A stretch of 64,000 nucleotides of DNA from Janthinobacterium sp. 61 (GCF_002846335.1 NZ_PJMQ01000001.1:5022001-5086000), one strand, 5' to 3'; positions 52,906 through 62,790 are shown, numbered from the stretch's first letter. Notes: generated by a model from the sequence alone, not told the origin. Program-made: numbers and translations.

Positions 52906-54108
52906 GTGCAAACCCTCGATCCACGAACGATTATGTTGATGACGACCCTGATGTGCGGGGCGATGTGCATCGTCATGTTCTCGGTCTATCACAGCTTCCG
53001 GCGCGAGGTGCATGGCCTTGGGCATTGGGCGGCCGGTTTGCTGTTGCTGGTGTGCGCGTCCCTGCTGTTCGGCACCCGCGAGGTGCTGCCGCCTGAATTG
53101 TCCATGATCGCGGCCAATGCGGCGCTGGTGGCCGGCATCGGCCTGTCGATGCTGGGCACGGAGAAATTCTTTGGCCTGGCGCCCAGCCGCCGCGCTTATT
53201 GGCTGATACTTGCCCTGGCCATCGCCGGCAATAGCTGGTGGCTGCTGGCGCGCCCCGATTTCTCGGCGCGCGTGGCGGTCTTCTCCCTGCTGGTCTTCCT
53301 GTTTTATGCGCGCCAGGTGCAACTGGTGTGGCACCATGGCGAGCGCCATTTCTCAAGTTTTTTCTTTGGGGCGCTGATGCTGCTGCAAGCTGTCGTGGTG
53401 CTGGCGCGCGGCGTGTCGGCGTTGCTGCATGGCGGCGCCAGCGTGAACCTGGCGGTGGCAAGCACACCGGCCGGCATCTATCTGGCGGTCGCCAATTTCA
53501 TGGCCCTGCTGCTGACGGTGGGCTTCATGACGGTGGCGACGCGCCGTCTGCAGCAGATACTGGAGCGCCGCTCGACCCACGATCCATTGACGCAGGTGCT
53601 GAACCGGCGCGGTTTTGGCGATGCCTATGCCCGCGAGATAGGCAATCTGCGCCGCCGCCGTTTACCGCTGACACTGCTCAGCATCGACCTCGATTACTTC
53701 AAATCGATCAATGACCGCTACGGTCACGCGGTGGGTGACCAGGTGCTGGCGCATGTGGCCACCGTCATCGGAGGCGCCCTGCGCGAATCGGATTGCGTGG
53801 CGCGTTTCGGCGGCGAGGAGTTCGTCGTGCTGATGCCGGATATGCCTGTGCATAATGCCTTGGGTGTGGCCGAACGCATTCGCACCTTGCTGCGCGAGTC
53901 CAGTCATGCGGGACTGCCTTCGTGTACCGTCAGCATTGGCGTCGCTTGCCAGGCATCGGTGGTGGAGGGGCTGGAAGGATTGCTGTCGCGCGCCGATGCG
54001 GCCCTGTACCTGGCCAAGGAGCGGGGACGCGACCGCATCGAGCTCGATGCTGCCGCGTTTACTGAGGACCGGACAATGTCCGCAGCTGGAATCGGTACTG
54101 CTCGTTGA
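52906..54108 (+). CDS. Membrane diguanylate cyclase (GGDEF)
   Basis: A 400-residue diguanylate cyclase. Six or so hydrophobic segments (about 8-210) are followed by GGDEF (about 225-385) with active signature FGGEEF and substrate motif DLDYFKSINDRYGHAVGD. An allosteric RxxD is not evident upstream of the signature. GTG 52906 keeps the conserved LDPRT N-terminus seen in this family; ATG 52933 is the alternative. The 3' end overlaps the convergent lipoprotein gene by 50 bp. Confidence 0.88.
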   Translation: MQTLDPRTIMLMTTLMCGAMCIVMFSVYHSFRREVHGLGHWAAGLLLLVCASLLFGTREVLPPELSMIAANAALVAGIGLSMLGTEKFFGLAPSRRAYWLILALAIAGNSWWLLARPDFSARVAVFSLLVFLFYARQVQLVWHHGERHFSSFFFGALMLLQAVVVLARGVSALLHGGASVNLAVASTPAGIYLAVANFMALLLTVGFMTVATRRLQQILERRSTHDPLTQVLNRRGFGDAYAREIGNLRRRRLPLTLLSIDLDYFKSINDRYGHAVGDQVLAHVATVIGGALRESDCVARFGGEEFVVLMPDMPVHNALGVAERIRTLLRESSHAGLPSCTVSIGVACQASVVEGLEGLLSRADAALYLAKERGRDRIELDAAAFTEDRTMSAAGIGTAR

Positions 54109-54532
54109 ACAGGAAGGTTTCGGAAAAATCGAAGGTTTTGGCGCGGCTGTGCATCAGGTGTGCGGCCGGCGGAAAGAGGGTTTGCACGCGCCGCACGGCG
54201 GCCAGCGCCACGGCCGATGCTTCGCTGTCGCGTGAACGGTGTACATGCACGCTTTTCAGCGCGCCGTCTGGGCCAACGCTCAGGTCGAGTACGACGATGG
54301 CCGGCAACATGGGCGGCAAGCGCCCGCTGAATGTGTATTCCACATTGGCCGCCATGATCTGCTGGGCCACCAGCGACTTGTAGGCGTCGATGTTGGCGGC
54401 AAGCTGTATCGCGGCTGGCGTGCCAGGGGGCGTGCGCTCCAATGGCGAGGGTCTGCGCTCCCCTGGAGGGGATGCAGTCTGGCAAGCCGACAGCAGGACA
54501 GTGGCGGCAAGGGCGATGATCGCGTGTCTCAT
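54059..54532 (-). CDS. TonB-C-like lipoprotein
   Basis: A 157-residue lipoprotein: lipobox LLSAC (Cys17), Pro-rich linker, then a domain (about 60-150) with AIVVLDLSVGPDGALKSVHVHRSRDSEA and AVALAAVRRVQTLFPP, the beta-alpha pattern of TonB_C/TolA C-terminal domains. It overlaps tail-to-tail with the diguanylate cyclase gene (54059-54108). It resembles, in organisation only, the lipoprotein at 39651. Confidence 0.72.
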   Translation of the reverse strand: MRHAIIALAATVLLSACQTASPPGERRPSPLERTPPGTPAAIQLAANIDAYKSLVAQQIMAANVEYTFSGRLPPMLPAIVVLDLSVGPDGALKSVHVHRSRDSEASAVALAAVRRVQTLFPPAAHLMHSRAKTFDFSETFLFNEQYRFQLRTLSGPQ

Positions 54533-54552
54533 GGCTGCCAGACTAGCATGTT

Positions 54553-55353
54553 TTAACTAAACAGGCGTTCCAGCTCCACGCCGGGGTCTGGCGCGCGCAT
54601 GAACGCTTCGCCCACGAGGAAGCTGTGGATGTGCGCATCGCGCATGCGCTTCACGTCGGCCGTGCTGTGGATGCCCGATTCCGTGATGATCAATTTGTCT
54701 TGCGGGATGCGCGGCAAGAGATTGATGGTCGTGTCGAGCGAGGTCTCAAACGTGCGCAGGTTGCGGTTGTTGATGCCGATCAGCGCGCTCTTGAGCTTGA
54801 GCGCTGCCGTCAGTTCTTCGCCGTCGTGGCTTTCGATCAGCACGCCCATACCCAGTTCGTGGGCGCACGATTCCATTTCGGCCATCAGGCCGTGGTCGAG
54901 CGCGGCTACGATCAGCAGGATGCAGTCCGCACCCATGGCCCGCGCTTCATAGATCTGGTACATGTCGACCATGAAATCCTTGCGCAGCACGGGGATGGCG
55001 CAGGCGGCGCGCGCCTGCTGCAGATAGTCCACGGCCCCCTGGAAGAACTGCTCGTCTGTCAGCACGGACAGGCAAGCCGCGCCATGCGCCGCATAGCTGG
55101 CGGCGATGTCGGCCGGGCGGAAGTCCGCGCGGATCACGCCTTTCGATGGCGACGCCTTTTTTACTTCGGCGATGATGCCGGGCTTGCCGGCGGCGATGTG
55201 CTGGCGCAGGCTCGCTTCAAAGCCGCGCAGGCCGGCGCGCAGAGCGCTGTCGCTTTCCACGTCGCCGCGCAGGCTGGCCAGGCTGCGGTGGGCTTTGGCC
55301 TTGGCCACTTCGTCGGCCTTCACGGCCAGGATTTTATCGAGTATGTCGGACAT
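54553..55353 (-). CDS. trpC: Indole-3-glycerol phosphate synthase
   Basis: A 266-residue TIM-barrel enzyme of tryptophan synthesis. Motifs: [16 protein letters not shown] (catalytic Lys and phosphate loop), [32 protein letters not shown]. It is the last gene of the trpEGDC block, 34 nt after trpD. Confidence 0.95.
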   Translation of the reverse strand: MSDILDKILAVKADEVAKAKAHRSLASLRGDVESDSALRAGLRGFEASLRQHIAAGKPGIIAEVKKASPSKGVIRADFRPADIAASYAAHGAACLSVLTDEQFFQGAVDYLQQARAACAIPVLRKDFMVDMYQIYEARAMGADCILLIVAALDHGLMAEMESCAHELGMGVLIESHDGEELTAALKLKSALIGINNRNLRTFETSLDTTINLLPRIPQDKLIITESGIHSTADVKRMRDAHIHSFLVGEAFMRAPDPGVELERLFS

Positions 55354-55387
55354 GATGGTCGCTATTCTAAAAAGGAGGGCGGGGAGC

Positions 55388-56431
55388 TTACGCCTGCGCC
55401 GGGGTGCCCAGTTGCTGCGTCACCTGCACGAACTGATCGAGTTTCGCCAGCGCGGCGCCCGAGCTGACGGCCTTGCGCGCACGGGCCAGGCCGTCTTCGA
55501 TCGAACTGGCCACGCCGGCCGCGTACAGCGCCGTGCCCGCATTCAGGGCGACGATGTCAGCTGCCGCACCGGGTTCGCCTCGCAGCGCTTCCATCATCTT
55601 GGTCTTCGATTCGATGGAATCGGCCACTTTCAGGTTGCGGCTGGCGATCATCGACATGCCGAAATCTTCGGGATGGATTTCATACTCGCGGATCTCTCCG
55701 TTGATCAATTCGCCCACCATGGTGGCTGCGCCCAGCGACACTTCATCCATATTGTCGCGGCCATACACGACGATGGCATGCTGCGCGCCCAGGCGCTGCA
55801 GCACGCGTACCTGGATGCCGACCAGGTCGGCGTGGAACACGCCCATCAGAATGTTCGGCGCGCTGGCCGGATTCGTCAGAGGCCCCAGGATATTGAAAAT
55901 CGTGCGCACGCCCAGTTCCTTGCGCACGGGCGCCGCATGCTTCATGGCCGCGTGGTGGTTCGGTGCGTACATGAAGCCGATGCCCGTCTGCGCGATCGAC
56001 TGGGCGATCTGCTCGGGCTGCAGGTTGATGTTGACGCCCAGGGAGTCCAGCACGTCGGCGCTGCCGGACGAGGACGAGACGCTGCGTCCGCCATGCTTGG
56101 CCACGCGCGCGCCGGCTGCCGCCGCCACGAACATCGAGGCGGTGGAGATATTAAAAGTGTGCGCGCCGTCGCCGCCCGTGCCGACGATGTCGAGCAGGTT
56201 GGTGGTGTCGGCCATGGGCACCTTGGTGGAAAACTCGCGCATCACTTGCGCGGCGGCGGCGATTTCGCCGATGGTTTCCTTTTTCACGCGCAAGCCCATG
56301 GTGAGCGCCGCGATCATGGTGGGCGACATTTCGCCGGACATGATCTGGCGGAACAGGTAGAGCATTTCGTCGTGAAAGATTTCGCGGTGTTCGATGCAGC
56401 GCAGCAGGGCTTCTTGTGGGGTGATCGGCAT
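55388..56431 (-). CDS. trpD: Anthranilate phosphoribosyltransferase
   Basis: A 347-residue enzyme joining anthranilate and PRPP. The PRPP loop [17 protein letters not shown] is present, with [21 protein letters not shown] and the anthranilate motif [16 protein letters not shown] 56431 has AAGGAAG upstream. Second-last gene of the trp block. Confidence 0.95.
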   Translation of the reverse strand: MPITPQEALLRCIEHREIFHDEMLYLFRQIMSGEMSPTMIAALTMGLRVKKETIGEIAAAAQVMREFSTKVPMADTTNLLDIVGTGGDGAHTFNISTASMFVAAAAGARVAKHGGRSVSSSSGSADVLDSLGVNINLQPEQIAQSIAQTGIGFMYAPNHHAAMKHAAPVRKELGVRTIFNILGPLTNPASAPNILMGVFHADLVGIQVRVLQRLGAQHAIVVYGRDNMDEVSLGAATMVGELINGEIREYEIHPEDFGMSMIASRNLKVADSIESKTKMMEALRGEPGAAADIVALNAGTALYAAGVASSIEDGLARARKAVSSGAALAKLDQFVQVTQQLGTPAQA

Positions 56432-56496
56432 GATGCTTCCTTCTTCAATGATGGCGCAGGAGGACACTGATGGCACGCCGTGGCGTGCGCATGGAA

Positions 56497-57060
56497 TCAG
56501 CGCTCGAGGAAATTCTTCAGCAGGGCGTGGCCGTGCTCCGAGAGGATCGATTCGGGGTGGAACTGCACCCCCTCGATATCGTATTCCCGGTGGCGCACGC
56601 CCATGATTTCGCCGTCGTCCGTCCACGCCGTCACTTCCAGGCAGGAAGGCAGCGAGGCGCGTTCGATCGCCAAAGAGTGGTAGCGGATCACTGTGAAGGG
56701 GCTGGGGATGTCCTTGAAGACACCCACACCCGTATGCGCGATGACGGAAGTCTTGCCATGCATGACCTGCTTGGCGCGGATGACCTTGCCACCAAATGCT
56801 TCGCCGATGGCCTGATGGCCCAGACAGACGCCCAGTATCGGTTTCTTGCCGGCGAAGTGCTTGAGCACTTCCACCGAAATACCCGCCTGCTTTGGAGCTT
56901 TCGGGCCGGGCGAGATGCAGATGCGGTCCGGGTTCAGCGCTTCGATCTGTTCGATCGTGATTTCATCGTTGCGGTAGACCCGCACGTCTTCGCCCAACTC
57001 GCCGAAATACTGCACGATGTTGTAGGTGAAGGAGTCATAGTTGTCGATCATCAGCAGCAT
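56497..57060 (-). CDS. trpG: Anthranilate synthase component II (glutamine amidotransferase)
   Basis: A 187-residue class-I glutamine amidotransferase. Catalytic Cys in [15 protein letters not shown] and His/Glu in VQFHPESIL are intact. ATG 57060 has GGAG upstream and lies one nt after the trpE stop, so the two subunits are translationally linked. Confidence 0.95.
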   Translation of the reverse strand: MLLMIDNYDSFTYNIVQYFGELGEDVRVYRNDEITIEQIEALNPDRICISPGPKAPKQAGISVEVLKHFAGKKPILGVCLGHQAIGEAFGGKVIRAKQVMHGKTSVIAHTGVGVFKDIPSPFTVIRYHSLAIERASLPSCLEVTAWTDDGEIMGVRHREYDIEGVQFHPESILSEHGHALLKNFLER

Positions 57061-57061
57061 C

Positions 57062-58558
57062 TTAAAACTCCCCATCCAGGCCATCTTGCACTTGTTCGGC
57101 GGCGCGCAATACGGCGCGCGCCTTGTTTTCGGTTTCCTGCCATTCCATTTCGGGGATGGAGTCGGCCACGATGCCGGCCGCAGCCTGCACGTACAGCATG
57201 CCGTCCTTGATCACGCCCGTGCGGATGGCGATCGCCACGTCCATTTCGCCGCCAAACGACAGGTAGCCGCATGCGCCGCCATAGATGCCGCGCTTGGTGA
57301 TTTCCAGCTCGTCGATCACTTCCATGGCGCGCACTTTCGGCGCGCCCGTCAGGGTGCCGGCCGGGAAGGTGGCGCGCAGCACGTCCAGGTTCGACAGGCC
57401 GTCTTTCAAAGTGCCTTCCACGTTCGAGACGATGTGCTGCACGTGCGAGTATTTTTCGATGACCATGCGGTCGGTGACTTGCACGCTGCCCGTTTCGGCG
57501 ATGCGGCCGATGTCATTGCGGGCCAGGTCGATCAGCATCACGTGCTCGGCGATCTCTTTCGGATCGGCCAGCAGTTCGGCCGACAGCTCGGCGTCGCGCT
57601 CTGGCGTGGCGCCGCGCGGACGGGTGCCGGCGATGGGGCGCAAGGTGACTTTCTTGCCGCCGTCCGCCAGCTTCTCGTTGCGCACCAAAATCTCGGGCGA
57701 GGCGCCGATGATCTGCATGTCGCCGAAATTATAGAAGTACATGTACGGCGAAGGATTGAGCGACCGCAGGGCGCGGTACAGGGTCAGCGGAGAATCGACA
57801 TACGGTTTGCGGATGCGCTGGCCGATCTGCACCTGCATCAAGTCGCCGGCCATCACGTATTCGTGCGCCTTGGCCACCGCCTTCAAATAGTCTTCCTTGG
57901 AAAAATCGCGGATGGTTTCCGTACGCACGGAGGCGCTGGTAACGGGCGCATCGACGCCGCGGCGCAACATCATGCGCAAGTCTTTCAGGCGCTGGCGAGC
58001 CTTGCTGAACGACTCGGGCTGCGTGGTGTCGGCGTAGACGATCAGGTACAGTTTGCCGGACAGGTTGTCGATGACCGCCAGTTCCTCCGTCACCATCAAC
58101 TGGATGTCGGGCAGGTTCAAGTCGTCTTTCGGCGCGCCCCCTGCCAGTTTTTTCTCGATGTGGCGTACGGTGTCGTAGCCGAAGTAGCCAGCCAGGCCGC
58201 CACAGAAACGCGGCATGCCAGGGCGCAGGGCCACCTTGAAGCGAGACTGGTACTGTTCGATGAAGTCGAGCGGATTGCCTTCGTGCTCTTCGATCACGGC
58301 ACCGTTCTTGACGATCTCGGTGCGGTTGCCATGGCTGCGCAAGACGGTCGTGGCGGGCAAGCCGATGAAGGAATAGCGGCCGAAGCGTTCGCCGCCGACG
58401 ACGGATTCGAGCAGGAAGGTGTTCTTGCCGCCTTGCTGGGTTTGCGCCAGTTTCAGGTACAGCGTGAGCGGGGTTTCCAGGTCGGCAAAAGCTTCAGCGA
58501 TCAGGGGGATGCGGTTGTAGCCTTGTTGGGCCAGCGATTTGAATTCGAGTTCGGTCAT
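57062..58558 (-). CDS. trpE: Anthranilate synthase component I
   Basis: A 498-residue chorismate-utilising enzyme making anthranilate with TrpG. The feedback (Trp) pocket motif LLES is present as [17 protein letters not shown], and the catalytic region has [26 protein letters not shown] and [20 protein letters not shown] 58558 fits the family start. A leader peptide gene and attenuator lie in the 232 bp upstream. Confidence 0.95.
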   Translation of the reverse strand: MTELEFKSLAQQGYNRIPLIAEAFADLETPLTLYLKLAQTQQGGKNTFLLESVVGGERFGRYSFIGLPATTVLRSHGNRTEIVKNGAVIEEHEGNPLDFIEQYQSRFKVALRPGMPRFCGGLAGYFGYDTVRHIEKKLAGGAPKDDLNLPDIQLMVTEELAVIDNLSGKLYLIVYADTTQPESFSKARQRLKDLRMMLRRGVDAPVTSASVRTETIRDFSKEDYLKAVAKAHEYVMAGDLMQVQIGQRIRKPYVDSPLTLYRALRSLNPSPYMYFYNFGDMQIIGASPEILVRNEKLADGGKKVTLRPIAGTRPRGATPERDAELSAELLADPKEIAEHVMLIDLARNDIGRIAETGSVQVTDRMVIEKYSHVQHIVSNVEGTLKDGLSNLDVLRATFPAGTLTGAPKVRAMEVIDELEITKRGIYGGACGYLSFGGEMDVAIAIRTGVIKDGMLYVQAAAGIVADSIPEMEWQETENKARAVLRAAEQVQDGLDGEF

Positions 58559-58629
58559 GTGTCTCTCCATGCCGCCAGGGTACGCGTGTGCGTCGTGCTT
58601 ATAAAACACAAACCCTGCGGTGGGTTATC

Positions 58630-58663
58630 AAAAAACCTGCCGGTGCGCGCGCGCAGCCGACAG
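58630..58663 (-). terminator. trp attenuator (intrinsic terminator in the trpE leader)
   Basis: On the minus strand CTGTCGG (58663-58657) pairs with CCGGCAG (58643-58637) with one U-G pair; inside, a self-complementary TGCGCG/CGCGCA extends the stem; six T follow (58635-58630). It starts 22 nt after the leader stop. An upstream AGCCG segment can pair with the CGGCT of the terminator arm as a competing antiterminator. Confidence 0.82.
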
Positions 58664-58684
58664 CAATCTTACACGGCTCGGCCC

Positions 58685-58777
58685 TTAGGCCTGCCAGGAT
58701 TGCCAGCGTCGCCAAAGCCAGGCCTCAATCGAGCCGGTTTGGGTGACATTGTGTTTTTTGATGAGAAACGTGTTCAC
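58685..58777 (-). CDS. trpL: trp operon leader peptide, four Trp codons
   Basis: A 30-residue leader (GTG 58777 to TAA 58685-58687), beginning MNTFLIKKHN and ending EAWLWRRWQSWQA. Four of the last eleven residues are Trp, which is not expected by chance. It lies 13 nt after the gph stop and is followed by a terminator hairpin, the classic attenuation layout: ribosome stalling at Trp codons would favour the antiterminator and trpE expression. Weak points are the GTG start and lack of a clear SD; coupling to gph translation may help. Confidence 0.82.
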   Translation of the reverse strand: MNTFLIKKHNVTQTGSIEAWLWRRWQSWQA

Positions 58778-58790
58778 GATGTGGTGTTGG

Positions 58791-59507
58791 TCAGTATGCT
58801 GGTCTGTTGTGCATGCTTATAAAATGCGCTGCTTCGAGCAGCGTATTTACTATACCATCGGAATCGGTGTCGTGTATAGAGTGTCCGTGGTTGTAACCAT
58901 ACGGTACGGTCAAGACGGGGCAAGCCGCAGCCCGTGCCGCTTGCGCGTCATTCGAGGAGTCGCCGATGGCCACCACTTTGGCGGGCGCCAGATCGAAGTC
59001 CGCGCACACTTGCAGCAGTGGCATGGGGTGTGGTTTTTTCTTCGGCAGCGAATCGCCCCCGTAGACGATCTCGAAATACTGTGCCAGGTTTTTCTGCTTC
59101 AGCAGGGGCAGGGCGAAGGCGATCGGCTTGTTGGTGACGCAGGCCAGGCGCAGGCCCGCCGCCTTCATTGCCGCCAGCCCTGCTTCCACGTCCGGATACA
59201 GGGTGCTGAACTGGCCATTGATGGCCAGGTAGTGGCGCTGGTAAGCCTCCATCGCCTGCTCGAAACGCTGTTCCACGCCGGCCGCATCGAAGTCGAGCGC
59301 CAGCACGGTGCGGATCAGGTTTTCCGAGCCCTTGCCCACCATCAGTTTGATGGCGTCGGCGCTGATGGGCGCCAGATCCAGTTCCGCGCGCATGCCATTG
59401 ATGGCGACATGAAAATCGGGCACGGTGTCGAGCATCGTGCCATCGAGGTCGATGATGGCGGCGCGCACGCCGGCCAGTACGTGGTCTTTCACCGTGCCCG
59501 CTTGCAT
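58791..59507 (-). CDS. gph: Phosphoglycolate phosphatase
   Basis: A 238-residue HAD-family phosphatase: IIDLDGTMLDTVPD (nucleophile Asp), VTNKP (motif II), KKKPHP (motif III Lys) and VAIGDSSNDAQAA (motif IV). It clears 2-phosphoglycolate. Its ATG overlaps the rpe stop (TGATG), and trpL follows. The rpe-gph-trp order is common in betaproteobacteria. Confidence 0.92.
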   Translation of the reverse strand: MQAGTVKDHVLAGVRAAIIDLDGTMLDTVPDFHVAINGMRAELDLAPISADAIKLMVGKGSENLIRTVLALDFDAAGVEQRFEQAMEAYQRHYLAINGQFSTLYPDVEAGLAAMKAAGLRLACVTNKPIAFALPLLKQKNLAQYFEIVYGGDSLPKKKPHPMPLLQVCADFDLAPAKVVAIGDSSNDAQAARAAACPVLTVPYGYNHGHSIHDTDSDGIVNTLLEAAHFISMHNRPAY

Positions 59508-60181
59508 CAGGCGCCCTTCACTTTTACCAATTCGGCACGCATGGCGTCGATGACTGCCTTGTAGTCAGGCTTGCCGAAGATGGCCGAACCAGCGACGAAG
59601 GTGTCGGCGCCGGCAGCGGCGGCAGCGGCGATGTTGTCGATCTTGATGCCGCCATCGACTTCCAGCATGATGTCACGTCCGGATTCGTCGATCATGCGGC
59701 GTGCGTCTGCGATTTTCTTCAGCGCTTGTGGAATGAAGGACTGGCCGCCGAAGCCCGGGTTGACCGACATGATCAGGATGATGTCGATCTTGTCCATCAC
59801 GTGTTCCAGGTAGTGCAGCGGCGTGCCAGGGTTGAAAACCAGGCCCGATTTGCAGCCATTGTCGCGGATCAGCTGCAAGGAACGGTCAACGTGATCCGAC
59901 GCTTCCGGATGGAAGGTGATGATGTTCGCGCCAGCCTTGGCGAAATCCGGGATAATGCGATCGACAGGCTTCACCATCAGGTGCACATCGATGGGTACTT
60001 GCACGTGCGGGCGGATAGCCTCGCACACCAGCGGGCCGATGGTCAGGTTCGGCACATAATGGTTATCCATCACGTCGAAGTGGATGATGTCGGCGCCGGC
60101 GGTAACGACGTTGCGCACTTCTTCGCCCAGACGGGCAAAGTCGGCGGACAGGATGCTGGGAGCGATACGGAATGTTGTCAT
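59507..60181 (-). CDS. rpe: Ribulose-phosphate 3-epimerase
   Basis: A 224-residue TIM-barrel epimerase of the pentose phosphate pathway. Metal and catalytic motifs [31 protein letters not shown] and EVDGGI are present. ATG 60181 ([15 protein letters not shown]) is the family start. First gene of the unit leading into trp. Confidence 0.95.
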   Translation of the reverse strand: MTTFRIAPSILSADFARLGEEVRNVVTAGADIIHFDVMDNHYVPNLTIGPLVCEAIRPHVQVPIDVHLMVKPVDRIIPDFAKAGANIITFHPEASDHVDRSLQLIRDNGCKSGLVFNPGTPLHYLEHVMDKIDIILIMSVNPGFGGQSFIPQALKKIADARRMIDESGRDIMLEVDGGIKIDNIAAAAAAGADTFVAGSAIFGKPDYKAVIDAMRAELVKVKGA

Positions 60182-60350
60182 GGTGGCTAAGGGCTTAGAG
60201 TAGAAAATGCGAAGATGCGCTATTTTACGCTTGGCGCCGTTACCATGCTTCATTGAAGTACAGTGAAACTCAGAATACGCATCGCGCGATGGCCAATTCG
60301 GCGCGCGCGACACACAATACACGACTGGCAATGTCTGAATAGGAATGACG

Positions 60351-60725
60351 ATGGCGACTTATGAATTTACGGTAACGGTCAAGACGCAATATCTGCCCGA
60401 GCAATCGGCACCGGACCAGGGGCGGCACGTGTTCAGCTACACGATACGCGTCGTCAACACGGGCACAGCTGGCGCGCAGCTGATTTCGCGCCACTGGGTC
60501 ATCACGGATGCGAACAACAAGGTGGAAGAGGTGCGCGGCCTGGGCGCCGTCGGCCACCAGCCGTTGCTGCAGCCGGGCGAGCAGTTCGAATACACGAGCG
60601 GTACCATGCTGGGTACGCCGCAAGGCTCGATGCACGGCGAATACTTTTGCGTGGCCGAGGATGGCCATCAATTCGAAGCGCCGATTCCCGAGTTCGTGCT
60701 GTCGGTGCCGCGCACCCTGCATTAA
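60351..60725 (+). CDS. apaG: ApaG (Co2+/Mg2+ efflux-associated) protein
   Basis: A 124-residue ApaG protein: [59 protein letters not shown] and [14 protein letters not shown] fibronectin-like fold linked to divalent-cation and nucleotide (Ap4A) physiology. ATG 60351 has AGGA six nt upstream. Divergent from rpe. Confidence 0.95.
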   Translation: MATYEFTVTVKTQYLPEQSAPDQGRHVFSYTIRVVNTGTAGAQLISRHWVITDANNKVEEVRGLGAVGHQPLLQPGEQFEYTSGTMLGTPQGSMHGEYFCVAEDGHQFEAPIPEFVLSVPRTLH

Positions 60726-60749
60726 CGAGTGACGTGGGGCTCGCGCCCC

Positions 60750-60896
60750 TTATTTCAGTTTTTCGGTGCGGTCCTGTTCTTCGCTGAGCTGCTTGCGTGC
60801 AGGTGGCGCGGGTTTTTTACCCGAATACATGGTCCACCAGACTATAAATGCCAGCAAGAAGAACGCCACCAGCGCCTCTATCATCAAGATCCACAT
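60750..60896 (-). CDS. Small single-pass membrane protein
   Basis: A 48-residue protein: one TM segment MWILMIEALVAFFLLAFIVW, then a basic/Pro-rich cytosolic tail (GKKPAPPARKQLSEEQDR). AGGGG precedes ATG 60896. Its start is only 10 bp from that of the divergent mltA. Function unknown. Confidence 0.7.
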   Translation of the reverse strand: MWILMIEALVAFFLLAFIVWWTMYSGKKPAPPARKQLSEEQDRTEKLK

Positions 60897-60906
60897 ACGC
60901 ACCCCT

Positions 60907-62175
60907 ATGTTATTTACCCGCAGCTTAGTATTTACCCGCCGTCTACTGACACGCGGTAGTCTACCCGTTTCAATCGGCGCCGTCGCGCTTGCTTTGTCCG
61001 CATGCACCACGCCGCCCACGCCGTCCGCTGCCTCCAGCGGCAAGGCGCCCGCCATTGCTCCGACCGTCGTCAAGCCTGTACCTGCCAAGCCGGCGGATGC
61101 CAAGGATGCCACGGATGTGGCGGCGCCCACTTTTGTGCCCGCCAAGTTTGCCGCCTTGCCAGGTTGGGCCCGCGACGACATGCGCGCCGCCTGGCCAGCG
61201 TTCATGGCTTCGTGCGGGGTGCTGGTGAAACGCCCGGACTGGAAGGAGTCGTGCACGATTGCGCGCCAGGTGAATGCGGATAGCGACAAGGCCATCCGCC
61301 TGTTCTTCGAGACCTTCTTTGTGCCCAATCAAGTCGTTACCGCCGATGGCGCCAGTACCGGTTTGGTGACCGGCTATTACGAACCGCTGCTGCACGGGGC
61401 GCGCAAGCGCGGCGGTCCATATCAGACACCGCTGTACAAGGTGCCCGACGATCTGGTCTCGGTCGATTTGTCCGGCGTATATCCGGAATTGAAGAATATG
61501 CGCTTGCGCGGCAAGCTGGTCGGCAAGAAGGTGATACCGTATGCGACCCGTGCCGACATCGAGCGCGCCACGTCCGTCACGGGTAAGGAATTGCTGTGGG
61601 TGGATGACGAAGTCGAAGCGTTCTTCCTGCAGGTGCAGGGTTCCGGGCGCGTGCAGCTGACCGATACGCAGGAAACCGTGCGCGTGGCGTACGCGGACCA
61701 GAACGGTCACCCGTACAAATCGATCGGACGTTACCTGGTCGACAAGGGCGAGCTGACGCTGAGCCAGGCGTCCGCGCAGGGCATCAAGGCGTGGATCGCC
61801 GGCCATCCCACGCGCAAAGATGAATTGTTCAACGCTAACCCGAGCTATGTCTTCTTCAAGGAAGAGCGCCTGCCCGATCCCAAAGTGGGACCGAAGGGCG
61901 CATTGGGCGTGCCGTTGACGCCGCAGCGTTCGGTCGCCATCGATTCGCGCTTCCTGCCGCTGGGTGCGCCCGTGTTCCTGTCCACCACGCAAGCGAATAG
62001 CGAGATTCCCATGCAGCGCCTGGTGATGGCGCAGGATACGGGCGGCGCCATTCGCGGGCCCATCCGGGTCGATTACTTCTTTGGTTTCGGTGCGGAAGCG
62101 GCGGAGAATGCGGGCCGCATGAAGCAGAGCGGCGCCGTGTGGGTGTTGTTGCCGAAGCAGGCGCCGGCGCGCTGA
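60907..62175 (+). CDS. mltA: Membrane-bound lytic murein transglycosylase A
   Basis: A 422-residue outer-membrane lipoprotein that cuts peptidoglycan to 1,6-anhydro products. Lipobox LSAC (Cys33) after a long Arg-rich n-region; a Pro/Ala linker; MltA domain with GLVTGYYEPLLHGAR, WVDDEVEAFFLQVQGSGRV and the 3D-domain catalytic Asp in MAQDTGGAIRGPIRVD. Divergent from the small membrane protein gene. Confidence 0.93.
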   Translation: MLFTRSLVFTRRLLTRGSLPVSIGAVALALSACTTPPTPSAASSGKAPAIAPTVVKPVPAKPADAKDATDVAAPTFVPAKFAALPGWARDDMRAAWPAFMASCGVLVKRPDWKESCTIARQVNADSDKAIRLFFETFFVPNQVVTADGASTGLVTGYYEPLLHGARKRGGPYQTPLYKVPDDLVSVDLSGVYPELKNMRLRGKLVGKKVIPYATRADIERATSVTGKELLWVDDEVEAFFLQVQGSGRVQLTDTQETVRVAYADQNGHPYKSIGRYLVDKGELTLSQASAQGIKAWIAGHPTRKDELFNANPSYVFFKEERLPDPKVGPKGALGVPLTPQRSVAIDSRFLPLGAPVFLSTTQANSEIPMQRLVMAQDTGGAIRGPIRVDYFFGFGAEAAENAGRMKQSGAVWVLLPKQAPAR

Positions 62176-62215
62176 GTTTGTCGCGGCGCCGGGCGGGGAT
62201 TGCGCTAGCGCAAGG

Positions 62216-62653
62216 TTAGCGCAGGACCATGACTGGCAGCTGTGTATGCGCCAGTACTTTTTGCGTTTCGCTGCCCACGAACAGCTTGTTCAAGCCTTTG
62301 CGGCCATGCGAGGCCATCAGGATGATGTCGCAATGGTAGGTTTGCGCCGCATTGACGATTTCCTCGTGTGGGCTGGGCGAGACGACGACTACGCCTTCGA
62401 AGGGCACGCCGACAGCGCGTGCCGCTTCGCCGATCTTGTCAACGGCGCGTTGCGATGATTCCTGCATTTGTTGCTCGTACAAACCGGCGTCGAGCACGAT
62501 GCCGCCATCGGCCATCGGCGAGAACGGGAAGGGCTGCACCACGCTGATGGTAACCAGCTTGGCCTTGTTCAATTGAGCGAAGGCGAGGGCCGTCTCGGCG
62601 GCTTTGTCGGACAGCGGCGAACCGTCGGTGGGAAATAAGATGGTGTTAAACAT
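62216..62653 (-). CDS. Universal stress protein (UspA family)
   Basis: A 145-residue Usp: MFNTILFPTDGSPLSDKA start and the ATP-binding-type motif GRKGLNKLFVGSETQKVL. It probably binds ATP and acts in low-oxygen or growth-arrest survival, consistent with the FNR box 55 bp upstream. Confidence 0.92.
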   Translation of the reverse strand: MFNTILFPTDGSPLSDKAAETALAFAQLNKAKLVTISVVQPFPFSPMADGGIVLDAGLYEQQMQESSQRAVDKIGEAARAVGVPFEGVVVVSPSPHEEIVNAAQTYHCDIILMASHGRKGLNKLFVGSETQKVLAHTQLPVMVLR

Positions 62654-62690
62654 GACGTGCTCCTAGAGTGATGTAAGACAGCTTATGGAT

Positions 62691-62721
62691 TTACATCAAT
62701 GAAAACCTTGATGTAAATCAA
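62691..62721 (-). promoter_or_regulatory. FNR/ANR-type box upstream of the Usp gene
   Basis: TTGAT-GTAA-ATCAA at 62708-62721 is an exact match to the FNR consensus (TTGAT-N4-ATCAA). It is also one arm of a larger dyad: TTTACATCAA (about 62690-62699) and TTGATGTAAA (62708-62717). The box centre is 61 bp before the Usp ATG, so a site at -41.5 would place the transcription start near 62673, as in class II activation. Confidence 0.75.
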
Positions 62722-62790
62722 ACCTCATAGGCTTTGGCATGAATAGTGTCGCCAAGGCAATCTTTCAGCAGTGTATGCCCGTTCGTCGCT

